This document shows positions 17,147 to 25,847 of a stretch of DNA of 64,000 nt, piece by piece. The stretch spans positions 186,001-250,000 of the forward strand of contig CBDCBO010000005.1 in assembly GCA_965214335.1 (NCBI GenBank), written 5' to 3'. Below the pieces are notes generated by a model. It saw only the letters and a program-made list of their open reading frames with translations, made no database searches and was not told the origin of the DNA. The DNA is from Velthaea sp965214335. Its GTDB lineage: Bacteria > Vulcanimicrobiota > Vulcanimicrobiia > Vulcanimicrobiales > Vulcanimicrobiaceae. Numbering within the stretch: the first letter of the stretch is position 1; every line of letters begins with the position of its first letter. Both the position numbers and the translations under genes were made by a program.

Positions 17147-18337
17147 GTGACGGGTCAGCGTATCTTGCTCGGCGTCTGCGGCGGTATCGCAGCATACAAA
17201 GCGGCCGCACTCACGAGCCGGTTAGTACAAAGCGGAGCGCTCGTCGATGTCGTGCTCACCGATGCCGCGCAGCGCTTTATCGCTCCGCTCACCTTTGCAG
17301 CGCTTACGCAGCGACCCGTGCATATTTCGCTATGGGAAGCGCAAGCCGCGATTCCACACATTTCGCTCGCGCGCGAAAATAAGATCATCGTTATCGTTCC
17401 CGCCAGTGCGAACACGATCGCGCGCATCGCACTCGGTATTGCGGACGACCTGCTCACCACGATTGCGCTCGCGGCACGGATCCCGATACTGCTTGCGCCG
17501 GCCATGAATACCGCCATGCTCGAACATCCGGCGACGCAGGCGCATCTGGCGACGTTACGCTCGCGGGGCGTTGAAATCGTGGAGCCCGCCAGCGGCTTTC
17601 TGGCCGAACGCGAGTATGGCGCCGGACGCTTAGCGGATGAAGAACAGATCGTGGCTGCGATCGCGCGCCGTTTGCAGCGGACCGGCGAGCTCGCCGCCGA
17701 GCGCGTTCTCATAACGGCCGGTCCGACGCGCGAAGCCATCGATCCGGTGCGCTTCTTATCCAACGGTTCAACCGGCACGATCGGCATCGAGATCGCGCGC
17801 GAAGCGTTGGCGCGTGGGGCGCACGTCGAGCTGGTATTGGGACCGACGCTCGTGCCGCCGCCGCCGGGTGCGAACGTGACGCACGTAACGTCGGCGCGCG
17901 ATATGTACGCAGCGACGCTGCAGCGCGCCGGCGGCGCGACGATCGCGGTCGCTACGGCGGCGGTCGCCGATTGGCGTCCGGCTCAAACCTTCGAGCATAA
18001 GGTGAAGAAATCCGACGAGCCGCAGACGCTCGCACTGGAACGCAATCCCGACATCCTCGCGGCGCTCGGCGCCCGTCACGACGGAACGTTCTTGGTCGGA
18101 TTTGCCGCTGAAACCAGCGACGCCGAACATCACGGGCGGGCCAAGCTCGTCGCAAAGCAGCTGGACGCGATCGCGGTGAACGATGTGTCCGGCGGACATG
18201 GTTTTGGACCCGGGCCAAGTTCCTTAACGCTGCTGTGGGGCGCCGCCGGCCGCAGCGATCTCGGCTGCGGGCCAAAACGCGAGTTGGCCGGCCGGTTTTG
18301 GGATGCGCTTGCACTGCTGCGGCCGAAACGCCCGTAG
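17147..18337 (+). CDS. coaBC: bifunctional phosphopantothenoylcysteine synthetase/decarboxylase
   Basis: This 396-residue fusion performs two successive steps of coenzyme A synthesis. Residues about 1-175 are the flavin-dependent decarboxylase CoaC: GVCGGIAAYKAAAL, His in IPHISLA, PASANTIARIALGIADDL and APAMNTAML. The remainder is the synthetase CoaB: ITAGPTREAIDPVRFLSN, VATAAVADWRP, HKVKKSDE with lysines of the active-site flap, NPDILAALG, VGFAAET and VAVNDVS. The usual SSGKMG stretch after RFLSN reads STGTIG, a small departure. It starts at GTG 17147. coaX follows two bases after the stop. Confidence 0.95.
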   Translation: MTGQRILLGVCGGIAAYKAAALTSRLVQSGALVDVVLTDAAQRFIAPLTFAALTQRPVHISLWEAQAAIPHISLARENKIIVIVPASANTIARIALGIADDLLTTIALAARIPILLAPAMNTAMLEHPATQAHLATLRSRGVEIVEPASGFLAEREYGAGRLADEEQIVAAIARRLQRTGELAAERVLITAGPTREAIDPVRFLSNGSTGTIGIEIAREALARGAHVELVLGPTLVPPPPGANVTHVTSARDMYAATLQRAGGATIAVATAAVADWRPAQTFEHKVKKSDEPQTLALERNPDILAALGARHDGTFLVGFAAETSDAEHHGRAKLVAKQLDAIAVNDVSGGHGFGPGPSSLTLLWGAAGRSDLGCGPKRELAGRFWDALALLRPKRP

Positions 18338-18339
18338 CG

Positions 18340-19212
18340 ATGCTTCTGACGATCGATGTCGGCAACACGGATACGAAGTTGGCTTACTTCGACGCGGCCG
18401 ATGCGCTCGTCGCTCAATGGCGCGTCACGACCGCCCAACGCCGCACCTCGGATGAATACGGCGTCTTGTTCCAGGCCTTCTTTTCTTCCGCGCGGCTCGA
18501 CGTCACCGCGGTCGAGGCGATCGTTATTGCCAGCGTGGTACCGCAGGTGGACCGCGCCCTCTACGAAGGCTGCCGCACCTATTTTCGCTGCGAACCAATC
18601 GGCTTTAGCGCGATCGGCCAAACGCTCATCGACGTTCGAACGGACCGGCCGCGCGAACTCGGCGCCGATATCGCCGCTGGTGCCATCGGCGGAGTCGCCG
18701 CGGCCGGCAAGCCGCTCATCGTGATTAATTTCGGCACGGCGACCACGTACGTCGCGATCGACCCGGCCGGCGAACTGCTCGGCGTGGCCATCGCCCCCGG
18801 CATTCAAATTTCGATCGACGCGTTGGCGACCCGGACGGCCAAGTTGCCGCAGATCGCGCTGCTGGCGCCGCCATCGCCGATCGGCCGCGACACGGTCAGC
18901 GCGCTGCAGTCGGGAATCGTGTATGGTGCCGTGGCGCAGACGGAAGGCATCGTGGCCCGGCTGCGGGCCGCCATGGGCTGCCTAGCCCGCGTTATCGCGA
19001 CCGGCGGACTGGCCGAGATTGTGGCGCGCGAAACGCCGATCATCGAGCGGGTCGATCCGAATCTCGTTCACGAGGGCTTGCGGTTGCACTATGCGTCGCT
19101 GCCGAAGGGCGCCGCGGCAGCGGGTAGACAGGCTAACGGTAAGCACGCAAGCAAGTCGCCCGCTGGAAGCGGAGCGCTTCCCGAACCACTCGAGGACACG
19201 CGCTACACATGA
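18340..19212 (+). CDS. coaX: type III pantothenate kinase
   Basis: A 290-residue CoaX, catalysing the first committed step of CoA synthesis. It shows the ASKHA-fold P-loop (MLLTIDVGNTDTKLA), the ELGAD segment with the catalytic Asp, the NFGTATTY motif and GVAIAPGIQIS. The usual Asp of DFGTATT is Asn here. The extra C-terminal 35 residues after HYASLPKG are low-complexity and polar. Clustering with coaBC makes a CoA-biosynthesis unit. I chose ATG 18340 because the conserved N-terminus starts there. The stop overlaps the binding-protein ATG by four bases. Confidence 0.94.
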   Translation: MLLTIDVGNTDTKLAYFDAADALVAQWRVTTAQRRTSDEYGVLFQAFFSSARLDVTAVEAIVIASVVPQVDRALYEGCRTYFRCEPIGFSAIGQTLIDVRTDRPRELGADIAAGAIGGVAAAGKPLIVINFGTATTYVAIDPAGELLGVAIAPGIQISIDALATRTAKLPQIALLAPPSPIGRDTVSALQSGIVYGAVAQTEGIVARLRAAMGCLARVIATGGLAEIVARETPIIERVDPNLVHEGLRLHYASLPKGAAAAGRQANGKHASKSPAGSGALPEPLEDTRYT

Positions 19213-20279
19213 TCGATCGTCCACCGTCCCGCCGCGCTTTCATCGCGGCGGCAGCCGCCGGGACAAGCCTGTTGACCACCGCTGGGCTCTTGCGGGCGCT
19301 CGCCCCGGCGGGCGCTCAGACGGCTAAGCGCTTCAAAATCGCGCTCGTGCCCAAGGGTTTGGACAATCCGGTTTTCGCCTTGGCCAATGCCGGCGGTCAG
19401 GCCCGCGCGACGGAACTCGGCGACGTCGACTTCATCTTTACCGGGTCGATACGTTCGGATGCCGGCGCTCAAGTAACGGCCTTTGAGAACCTCGTGGCCG
19501 GAGGCTATGACGCGATCGGCGTCAGTTGCTGCTCGGCTAAAGCCCTAGTCAAGCCGATCGCGCACGCCGTCGCCAAAGGCATCAAGGTCATCACCTGGGA
19601 CTCCGACTCGCCGAAAAGCAAACGTTCGGTGTGCTACGGCATCGACAGTTTCAAGGGCGGTCAACTCCAGGCACGCCTGATCAACGACTTGCTCAGCGGC
19701 CAAAAAGGCGACGTCTGGATCGTGAGCGGTTCGCCGTATGCGCCGAACCTGGAGCAGCGGATCGGCGGCGTTCAGAAGTCAATTTCGAGTAATCTGAATA
19801 TCGCCGGGACGAGTTTTTGCGACGAAGACCCGGTGCTGGCCGTCGCGCAACTCAATGACGTCTTGCAGGCGCACCCCGAGCTCATTGGTTTAGTCTTGGT
19901 CGGTGCCTGGCCGCTGTTGGCCGCGCCCGATCTGCTGCCGGCGCTGCGCAGGAAGGTCAAGTTGGGCCTGCAGGTGGTCGCGTTCGATACGCTCGAGCCC
20001 GAACTGCGGTTCATCGCCGACGGCACCATCAAAGCCGCGGTCAGTCAAGATTATTGGGGTTGGGGCTATCAGTCGGTGCAAATTCTGCACGGCTTGCTGA
20101 CCGGAAAAACGTATCCGGCGTTCGTGCGACAAGCGCTGCCGGTAGTGACCGCGGCGAACGTCGCGGACTACCAGCGGCGCTGGACGCTGGCCCGGTCGGC
20201 CGGCGGTGCGGCGCAAGCCTTCGGCGAGCCGCCGTTGGCGCCGCCTCCACCGGTATTGGGACGCCGGCACAAAGCGTGA
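19209..20279 (+). CDS. Tat-exported sugar-type periplasmic binding protein
   Basis: A 356-residue type I periplasmic binding protein (ribose/xylose family). A twin-arginine signal (SRRAFIAAAAAG) is followed by a hydrophobic stretch and an AGA-Q cleavage region near residue 36. The mature domain has FKIALVPKGLDNPVF, GYDAIGVSCCS, VITWDSDSPKSKR and the hinge-region QDYWGWGYQSVQIL. There is no permease or ATPase beside it. It instead overlaps coaX (ATGA), so it is an orphan binding protein co-transcribed with CoA synthesis. The ligand is unknown; pantothenate or a pentose are only guesses. Confidence 0.85.
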   Translation: MIDRPPSRRAFIAAAAAGTSLLTTAGLLRALAPAGAQTAKRFKIALVPKGLDNPVFALANAGGQARATELGDVDFIFTGSIRSDAGAQVTAFENLVAGGYDAIGVSCCSAKALVKPIAHAVAKGIKVITWDSDSPKSKRSVCYGIDSFKGGQLQARLINDLLSGQKGDVWIVSGSPYAPNLEQRIGGVQKSISSNLNIAGTSFCDEDPVLAVAQLNDVLQAHPELIGLVLVGAWPLLAAPDLLPALRRKVKLGLQVVAFDTLEPELRFIADGTIKAAVSQDYWGWGYQSVQILHGLLTGKTYPAFVRQALPVVTAANVADYQRRWTLARSAGGAAQAFGEPPLAPPPPVLGRRHKA

Positions 20280-20349
20280 CCCACCGCGTTTCACGCCCCA
20301 GCGCGCGGTTAATATTCGACGCTCTCTAGGCGTTCTGGCCCGGTCGGGT

Positions 20350-20355
20350 TATACT
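20350..20355 (+). promoter_or_regulatory. -10 element of a probable leaderless dus promoter
   Basis: TATACT, a near-consensus -10, ends eight bases before the dus ATG, and no ribosome-binding site fits between. This implies a transcript starting at or beside the A of ATG. No convincing -35 is present at 16-18 bases. Confidence 0.55.
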
Positions 20356-20363
20356 GGGCCCTT

Positions 20364-21374
20364 ATGGCCCGCGTCGTCCCCGCTTTGCGCATAGGTTCGC
20401 TCGAAATTTGGCCCCCGATCGTGCTCGCGCCGATGTCGGGCGTCACCAACCGCACCCTGCGAGCGCTCTACAAGCCGTTTGGCTTCGGCCTGACCGTGAC
20501 GGAATTCGTGTCGTCCAACGCCCTGCAGTTCGGCAACCGGCGCACGATGGAGATGATCGATCAGCACGGCCTCGAAAAGCCGGTTTCGACGCAGCTATGG
20601 GGGAACGACCCGCGCATTATGGCCGAGGCGGCGCGCGTGGTTCGTGAATGCGGCGCCGATATCGTGGACATCAACTTCGGCTGCCCGGCGCCCAAGGTGA
20701 CCAAAACCGAGGGCGGCAGCGCGTGTCTGCGCGACGTGCGGCGCTGCGAGGCGATCATGCGGGCCGTGGTTGACGCCGTCGACTGCCCGGTAACGGTGAA
20801 AATGCGCTTAGGCTGGTCGGAGACCGACCTTGTCTTCCTCGACGTTGCCCGGCGGGCCGAAGCGGTGGGCGTTGCCGCGCTCACTCTGCACGCGCGCACG
20901 GCCAAGCAGTTCTACCGCGGCAGCGCCGATTGGGATCGCATCGCCGAACTCAAAGCCGGCGTCGCTATTCCCGTGATCGGCAACGGCGATCTGACGGACG
21001 CGCCGCTGGCGTTGAATCGCATGCGCGTCAGCGGCGTCGACGCGGTCATGCTGGGTCGCGCGACGCTGGGCAATCCGTGGCTGGTGTCCGGTTTGCGCTC
21101 GCTGCTCGCCGGCGAGATTCCGGCGCCGTACCCGTCGGCTGCCGAACGGTTGCGCTTCGCGGTGGTGCATTACGAAACGATGGTCGCCGAGTGGGGTGAA
21201 GCCCGCGCGGTTCCGCAAATGCGCAAGCACCTCGGCTATTATCTCAAAGGCTTTTACGGCGCGAGCGAACTCCGCGAACGGCTGATGCGGACCGCAACCG
21301 CCGCCGAAACGCTCGGCATCGTGCGCGCGACGATCGCGCGGCTGGAAGCGGCTCCCGAGCGCGCCGTCGCGTAG
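20364..21374 (+). CDS. dusB: tRNA-dihydrouridine synthase
   Basis: A 336-residue FMN-dependent enzyme reducing uridines in the tRNA D-loop. The TIM-barrel motifs are APMSGVTNRTLRAL, TEFVSSNAL, STQLWGNDP and INFGCPAPKVTKTEGGSACL with the catalytic Cys. VTVKMRLGW, LTLHARTAKQFY, VIGNGDL and VMLGRATLGNPWL follow. The C-terminal helical domain includes MRKHLGYYLKGF, which contacts tRNA. The overall pattern fits the DusB subgroup. The start ATG 20364 is supported by alignment and by the TATACT just upstream. The next gene begins with GTG directly after the stop. Confidence 0.93.
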   Translation: MARVVPALRIGSLEIWPPIVLAPMSGVTNRTLRALYKPFGFGLTVTEFVSSNALQFGNRRTMEMIDQHGLEKPVSTQLWGNDPRIMAEAARVVRECGADIVDINFGCPAPKVTKTEGGSACLRDVRRCEAIMRAVVDAVDCPVTVKMRLGWSETDLVFLDVARRAEAVGVAALTLHARTAKQFYRGSADWDRIAELKAGVAIPVIGNGDLTDAPLALNRMRVSGVDAVMLGRATLGNPWLVSGLRSLLAGEIPAPYPSAAERLRFAVVHYETMVAEWGEARAVPQMRKHLGYYLKGFYGASELRERLMRTATAAETLGIVRATIARLEAAPERAVA

Positions 21375-22655
21375 GTGGTCGAACAGGAGCACGCGCCGGA
21401 TCCGCTGCACGCTGCCGACGTCTACGCCGAGACGTATGAAAACTATCGCGCCTACGTCAACCCGCCGCTGGCGCGGGTGATGAAATTGTCGGGCAGCCCG
21501 GTGGAAATGTATGCCGACGGCTGCACGATCACCGATCACAACGGTAAGACGTATCTCGATTTCGCCGGCGGGTACGGGGTGTTCACCTTAGGCCACCGTC
21601 ATCCGCGCGTGGTCGCCGCCGTGCGTGCGCAGCTCGATGCGATGGCGCTGTCGGGCCGGACGATGTTCAACCCGGTGCTCGGCCGGTTGGCCAAGCGGCT
21701 GGCCGACATCACGCCGGGCGACCTGCAAATATCGTTCTTCAGCAATAGCGGCACGGAGGCGGTTGAAGGCGCGCTCAAACTCGCGCGCGCCGCGACCAGG
21801 CGCGTAAAGCTGGTGGCGACGCTGGGCGCCTATCACGGCAAGACCTTCGGGGCGCTATCCGTTAGCGGCCGGGCTGCGTTTCAGGCGCCGTTCGCACCGC
21901 TCGTCGCAGACGTCGTGCACGTGCCGTTCGGCGATGCGGGCGCGCTCGAAGCCGAACTGCACGATGCCGCGGCGTTCATCGTCGAACCGGTTCAAGCCGA
22001 AGGCGGTGTTAACGTCGCGCCCGCCGGCTATTTACGTCACGCGCGTGAATTGTGCGACCGGTCCGGTGCGCTCCTCATCGCCGACGAAGTGCAGACCGGC
22101 CTCGGCCGCTGCGGCTTGCTGTTCGCTTGCGACGCCGAAGGCGTTGTGCCCGACGTCCTGACGCTGGCCAAGGGCTTATCGGGCGGCGTGATGCCGATCG
22201 GCGCTTACGTTGCCCGCGCGGCGGTGTGGAATGCGGCGTACGCTCAAGCGCCGTTGCTGCATACGTCCACCTTCGGCGGCAACGAACTGGCCTGCGCGGC
22301 GGCGCTCGCCGCGCTCGACGTGCTGGTTGGCGACGGGCTCGTGCGCAACGCCGCGGAACGCGGTCACGAATTGCTTGCCCGCGCGCGCGCGACGCAGGCC
22401 CGGTATCCTCAGGTTATCACCGCCGTGCGCGGCGCCGGACTGCTCGTTGGCGTCGAACTCACCAGCGAAGGCTATGGCGGCGCGATCATCCCCGAATTGC
22501 TGCGGCGCGGCGTCACGGCGGCTTGGACGCTCAACGCGCAACGCGTCATCCGGCTCGAGCCGCCGCTCGTGGTCGACGCCGCGCAGATCGACACCGCGAT
22601 GACGGCCTTCGATGCGGCGGTAGGCGCGGCGTTCGACCGCTTAGGCTCGCTGTAG
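21375..22655 (+). CDS. class III PLP aminotransferase (ornithine/putrescine type)
   Basis: A 426-residue class III omega-aminotransferase. Signatures: LDFAGGYGVFTLGHRHPRV, FSNSGTEAVEGALKLAR, AYHGKTFGALS, FIVEPVQAEGGV, IADEVQTGLGRCG and LAKGLSGGVMPIGAYV, the last holding the PLP-binding Lys; then TSTFGGNELACAAALAA. It is related to patA at 45673-47037 but clearly distinct, and it lies outside the polyamine operon. Likely donors are diamines or ornithine. It starts at GTG 21375, next to the dus stop, and the SRPBCC gene starts immediately after, so dus, this gene and the next form one unit. Confidence 0.85.
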   Translation: MVEQEHAPDPLHAADVYAETYENYRAYVNPPLARVMKLSGSPVEMYADGCTITDHNGKTYLDFAGGYGVFTLGHRHPRVVAAVRAQLDAMALSGRTMFNPVLGRLAKRLADITPGDLQISFFSNSGTEAVEGALKLARAATRRVKLVATLGAYHGKTFGALSVSGRAAFQAPFAPLVADVVHVPFGDAGALEAELHDAAAFIVEPVQAEGGVNVAPAGYLRHARELCDRSGALLIADEVQTGLGRCGLLFACDAEGVVPDVLTLAKGLSGGVMPIGAYVARAAVWNAAYAQAPLLHTSTFGGNELACAAALAALDVLVGDGLVRNAAERGHELLARARATQARYPQVITAVRGAGLLVGVELTSEGYGGAIIPELLRRGVTAAWTLNAQRVIRLEPPLVVDAAQIDTAMTAFDAAVGAAFDRLGSL

Positions 22656-23105
22656 ATGCCGTTCATCGAGATCGGCATCGTGGTCGAAGCCGCCGCCCGC
22701 GACGTGTACGAGATTGCGAAAGAGCAGGAGCGTTTCCCGCAGTTCATGCCCGACGTCGAAAGCGTGCGCGTGCTGGCGCGGCATCCCGATCATATCGTGA
22801 CGCGCTGGAAGACGCTGGTCGAAGATGCGCCGATCGAGTGGACCGAAGAAGATCGTTTTGACGACGTTGCCATTCGCATCGATTACAAGCTCATCGAAGG
22901 CGATCTCGATACGTTCCAAGGTGCCTGGACCTTCGAGGAACGCGACGGGCGTACGCACGTCACCTTGGGCGTCGAATATGATTTCGGCGTGCCGACGCTG
23001 GCCGAACTCATCGGGCCCACGCTGGCGAAAAAAGTTCGTGAGAATTCCGAAATGATGCTCGCCGCGCTCAAAGGCGAAGCGGAAGCGCGCGTACGCGCCG
23101 GCTGA
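22656..23105 (+). CDS. SRPBCC (START/cyclase-like) protein
   Basis: A 149-residue helix-grip fold protein of the SRPBCC superfamily. The N-terminal VVEAAARDVYEIAKEQERFPQFMPDVESV is the typical helix and strand pattern of the coenzyme Q-binding COQ10/polyketide-cyclase group. The C-terminal long helix includes IGPTLAKKVRENSEMML. Members bind hydrophobic ligands, and some act as lipid or quinone chaperones; no catalytic function can be assigned. ATG 22656 directly follows the aminotransferase stop. Confidence 0.82.
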   Translation: MPFIEIGIVVEAAARDVYEIAKEQERFPQFMPDVESVRVLARHPDHIVTRWKTLVEDAPIEWTEEDRFDDVAIRIDYKLIEGDLDTFQGAWTFEERDGRTHVTLGVEYDFGVPTLAELIGPTLAKKVRENSEMMLAALKGEAEARVRAG

Positions 23106-23123
23106 CGCGCGCGGCCACCTGGC

Positions 23124-23249
23124 TTGGACTTACTCGCGGTTGACGTTCTCGAGCGGCTCCCCATGTATCCCGAAGCGAGCGATGCCGGACGTGGTGGCTC
23201 CTTGGCGCTCAAACGCTACCTTGATTATCGCACGACTCATGATATCGAC
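23124..23249 (+). pseudogene. possible remnant of an AbiEii-like nucleotidyltransferase gene
   Basis: Within an otherwise empty 300-base gap, one frame reads as a plausible protein only for about 42 residues, with GGSLALKRYLDY and THDID. This resembles the N-terminal nucleotidyltransferase signature (GGTALAL ... HDID) of AbiEii/AbiGii-type antitoxin-system enzymes. The frame then turns into low-complexity basic sequence. No start with a ribosome-binding site and no downstream continuation is visible. It may equally be chance; confidence is low. Confidence 0.25.
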
Positions 23250-23407
23250 GGACGCGATCGTGATAGGGGTTCGCGATCAAGACGGGCTAAAGGCCGGCCA
23301 GGAGGATCGCTTAGTGCAGCGGACGCAGAGCCCACGGTGATCGATCGTGCGCAGCGGCTCGGATGTGGCCGCCCGACTCATGGGCCGCGGCCGTGGATGG
23401 TTGGGCG

Positions 23408-24364
23408 ATGATCGTTTCGTGCGGTGAGGCACTCATTGATTTTGTGCCGGCCCGTACGGCGGCCGGTGAGAACGCCTATGTGCCGCGAGCCGGCGGATCG
23501 CCCTTCAATGTGGCGGTGACCGTCGGCCGACTAGGAATCGCGGCCGGTTTTCTCGGCAGCGTCTCAACCGATTTCTTCGGCGCGCAACTGCGCACGGCGC
23601 TCGAACGCAGCAACGTTGATACCCGCTATGTGTTGCAACTCGACCGGCCCAGTACGCTGGCGTTCGTCAACCTCGCATCGGTTGAACCGGAATATACGTT
23701 TTATGCCAGCGAAGCGGCGCACAAATATTGGGAACCGCAAAGCGACCTCGATCCGGGCGTCACGGTGCTCCACTTCGGTTCGTTCGCACCCGTCGACGAG
23801 CCGGCCGCCGGCCACTATGCGGCGCTGATGGCGCGCGAGAAAGGCCGCCGGATCTTGACGCTCGATCCCAATATCCGCCCGACGGTAATCGGCGCGAACG
23901 AAGCGGTGTACCGGACGCGCTTGGCGACGATGCTGGGTCTCGCGGATTTAATTAAAATTAGCGCGGCCGATCTCGATTGGCTCGAGCCGCACCAAGCGCC
24001 GGCGGCCGTCGCGGCCGGTTGGCTCGCGGGTGGCGCAACGTTCGTGGTGGTGACCGCCGGCAGCGCGGGCTCGACGGTGTACACGCGCGACGGTCGCACG
24101 TTGCGCCGCGATGCCGAGCGGATCGAACTCGTCGACACGGTTGGTGCGGGCGACAGTTTTATGGGCGGACTGCTCGCGGGCTTCGAGTTGTGCGGCGTCA
24201 CCGAACCGCGCGACTTCGAGCATGTCGACGATGCGACGTTGCACGAGGTGCTCGGCTTCGCCGCGCACGTTTCGGCAATTACGTGCAGCCGCGCGGGAGC
24301 CGATCCGCCGTGGCGCGCACAAATTACGCTCCCGGTCCGCGTCGGCGGCCGGAAAGGGACGTGA
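23408..24364 (+). CDS. PfkB-family carbohydrate kinase (fructokinase-like)
   Basis: A 318-residue ribokinase-superfamily sugar kinase. The N-terminal SCGEALIDFVP and AGGSPFNVAVTVGRLG are the substrate-binding motifs. The C-terminal DTVGAGDSFMGGLLAGF holds the anion hole and catalytic Asp. Length and the GEALIDF opening suit fructokinase or 2-keto-3-deoxygluconate kinase. Its stop overlaps the transaldolase start (TGATG), linking it to pentose/hexose phosphate interconversion. I chose ATG 23408 over an upstream in-frame GTG because the family N-terminus starts here. Confidence 0.9.
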   Translation: MIVSCGEALIDFVPARTAAGENAYVPRAGGSPFNVAVTVGRLGIAAGFLGSVSTDFFGAQLRTALERSNVDTRYVLQLDRPSTLAFVNLASVEPEYTFYASEAAHKYWEPQSDLDPGVTVLHFGSFAPVDEPAAGHYAALMAREKGRRILTLDPNIRPTVIGANEAVYRTRLATMLGLADLIKISAADLDWLEPHQAPAAVAAGWLAGGATFVVVTAGSAGSTVYTRDGRTLRRDAERIELVDTVGAGDSFMGGLLAGFELCGVTEPRDFEHVDDATLHEVLGFAAHVSAITCSRAGADPPWRAQITLPVRVGGRKGT

Positions 24365-25056
24365 TGCTGACGACATTTGTTCGGCCGGGCGAGGGTCGCA
24401 TCCGGTTGTATCTGGATTCGGCTGTACGCGCGGAATGGGACGAGTGGCTGTCGACCGGATTATTTTACGGCGTCACGACCAACCCGACGGTCCTGGCCGC
24501 GGCCGGTATTCGCTGCGATATTCCGGCGCTGACCGGCCTCGTTCACGGCCTGCTCGAGCACGGTATTCATGAGGTGCATCTGCAGACGTGGGGTGCAACC
24601 GAAGACCGTATGTACGAACACGGTCGGGCGCTGGCGGCGATCAATCATCGGGTGGTCGTGAAGGTGCCGATTACCCGAGCCGGCGTCGCCGCCGTGCGCC
24701 ATCTGCGCGCACGCGATATCGCGACGACGTTCACGGCGCTCTACGCACCGCATCAAGCTTTGACGGCCGCGATCGTCGGCGTCGACTACGCCGCGCCGTA
24801 CCTCGGCCGCATCAACGACATCGGCCGCGATGGACTGGCCGACGTCATCGCGATGCAAACGATTCTGAGCCGGCTCGACAGCCCGACGCGACTGCTCGTG
24901 GCGAGCATTCGCAGTGCGGACGATATCGCGCATCTGGCGCAGGCCGGGCTCGACACCTATACGCTCAGCGCCGCTGTCGCCGCCCAGCTCTTCGCCGAAA
25001 CCGGGACGCTCGACGCTGCCGCTGCGTTCGAGACGGCCGCGACACACATACCGTAG
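24364..25056 (+). CDS. transaldolase family (TalC/fructose-6-phosphate aldolase-like)
   Basis: A 230-residue small transaldolase of the class I aldolase fold. It shows LYLDSAVRAEW at the N-terminus, GVTTNPTVLAAAG, the Schiff-base lysine in VVVKVPITRAG, then ATTFTALYAPHQAL and APYLGRINDIGRDG. Length matches the TalC/FSA group rather than long transaldolases. It probably exchanges dihydroxyacetone units between sugar phosphates. It overlaps the PfkB kinase by one base and precedes the cytochrome gene by two bases, so all three share an operon. Confidence 0.88.
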   Translation: MLTTFVRPGEGRIRLYLDSAVRAEWDEWLSTGLFYGVTTNPTVLAAAGIRCDIPALTGLVHGLLEHGIHEVHLQTWGATEDRMYEHGRALAAINHRVVVKVPITRAGVAAVRHLRARDIATTFTALYAPHQALTAAIVGVDYAAPYLGRINDIGRDGLADVIAMQTILSRLDSPTRLLVASIRSADDIAHLAQAGLDTYTLSAAVAAQLFAETGTLDAAAAFETAATHIP

Positions 25057-25058
25057 CG

Positions 25059-25847
25059 ATGCCGAAGCCGCGCAACCGGTTCGGTCCGCTGCTGGTGGTC
25101 GCGCTAGCGATCGCCGGCCCGACGCTCGCGCACGCCGGTCAAGGCGTGCGGACCGGAGCCGATGTCGTTCGCGGTGCGCATATCGCTACCGCGCTTGCCG
25201 GCTGCACGGATTGTCACGCTGCGAATCTCGCCGGCGGCCGCGAGTTTCGGCGCGCGGGCAGCAGCGTGTATGCGTCCAATCTTACCGGTGGCGCGGGCGG
25301 GCTCGCAGCGCAAAGCGATGCCGATATTCAACGCGCGATTCGCGGCGGGGTGGCTCCGGATGGAGCGGCGCTGCGCGTGATGCCGTGGCGTGAATACGCG
25401 ATCATGACCGACCGTGATGTCGCCGACCTCATCGCATACCTGCGCTCGTTGCCGCCGGTCGACCATGTCGTTTCACGCGCGCGTCCCGCGGCCGAACCGC
25501 CGGGCGGCGTTCCAACGGCGTCCGCAACGGACGCGCCCGCGCTTGCGCCCGCACCGGCGCTAACCGGCGGCGCGTATCTTGCCGTCATCGGCGGCTGCAC
25601 GAATTGTCACGGTGTCCGGTTGAGCGGTGCGGTCCGGCCGGACGGCAGCGTTACGCCCAATATTACCCATGACGGCATCGGCGGCTGGTCGTTCGCCGAT
25701 TTCCAAACCGCGATGCGCACCGGCCGGACTCCGGCGGGCCGCACGCTTGCCACGGTCATGCCGTGGCAAGTCGTCGGGAAGATGACCGATCCCGAATTAC
25801 GCAGCGTGTACGACTACCTTCAAGCGCAACGCGCACCCGAGCGCTAA
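25059..25847 (+). CDS. diheme c-type cytochrome
   Basis: A 262-residue exported cytochrome. A signal peptide (about residues 1-26, ending AHA) precedes two cytochrome c domains. The haem sites are CTDCH (residues 49-53) and CTNCH in the second half, and each domain has a later MPW methionine likely to be the sixth ligand. A Pro/Ala-rich linker joins the domains. This resembles the small electron-transfer cytochromes partnering periplasmic dehydrogenases. No dehydrogenase is adjacent. Its 3' end overlaps the convergent propeller gene by four bases. Confidence 0.9.
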   Translation: MPKPRNRFGPLLVVALAIAGPTLAHAGQGVRTGADVVRGAHIATALAGCTDCHAANLAGGREFRRAGSSVYASNLTGGAGGLAAQSDADIQRAIRGGVAPDGAALRVMPWREYAIMTDRDVADLIAYLRSLPPVDHVVSRARPAAEPPGGVPTASATDAPALAPAPALTGGAYLAVIGGCTNCHGVRLSGAVRPDGSVTPNITHDGIGGWSFADFQTAMRTGRTPAGRTLATVMPWQVVGKMTDPELRSVYDYLQAQRAPER

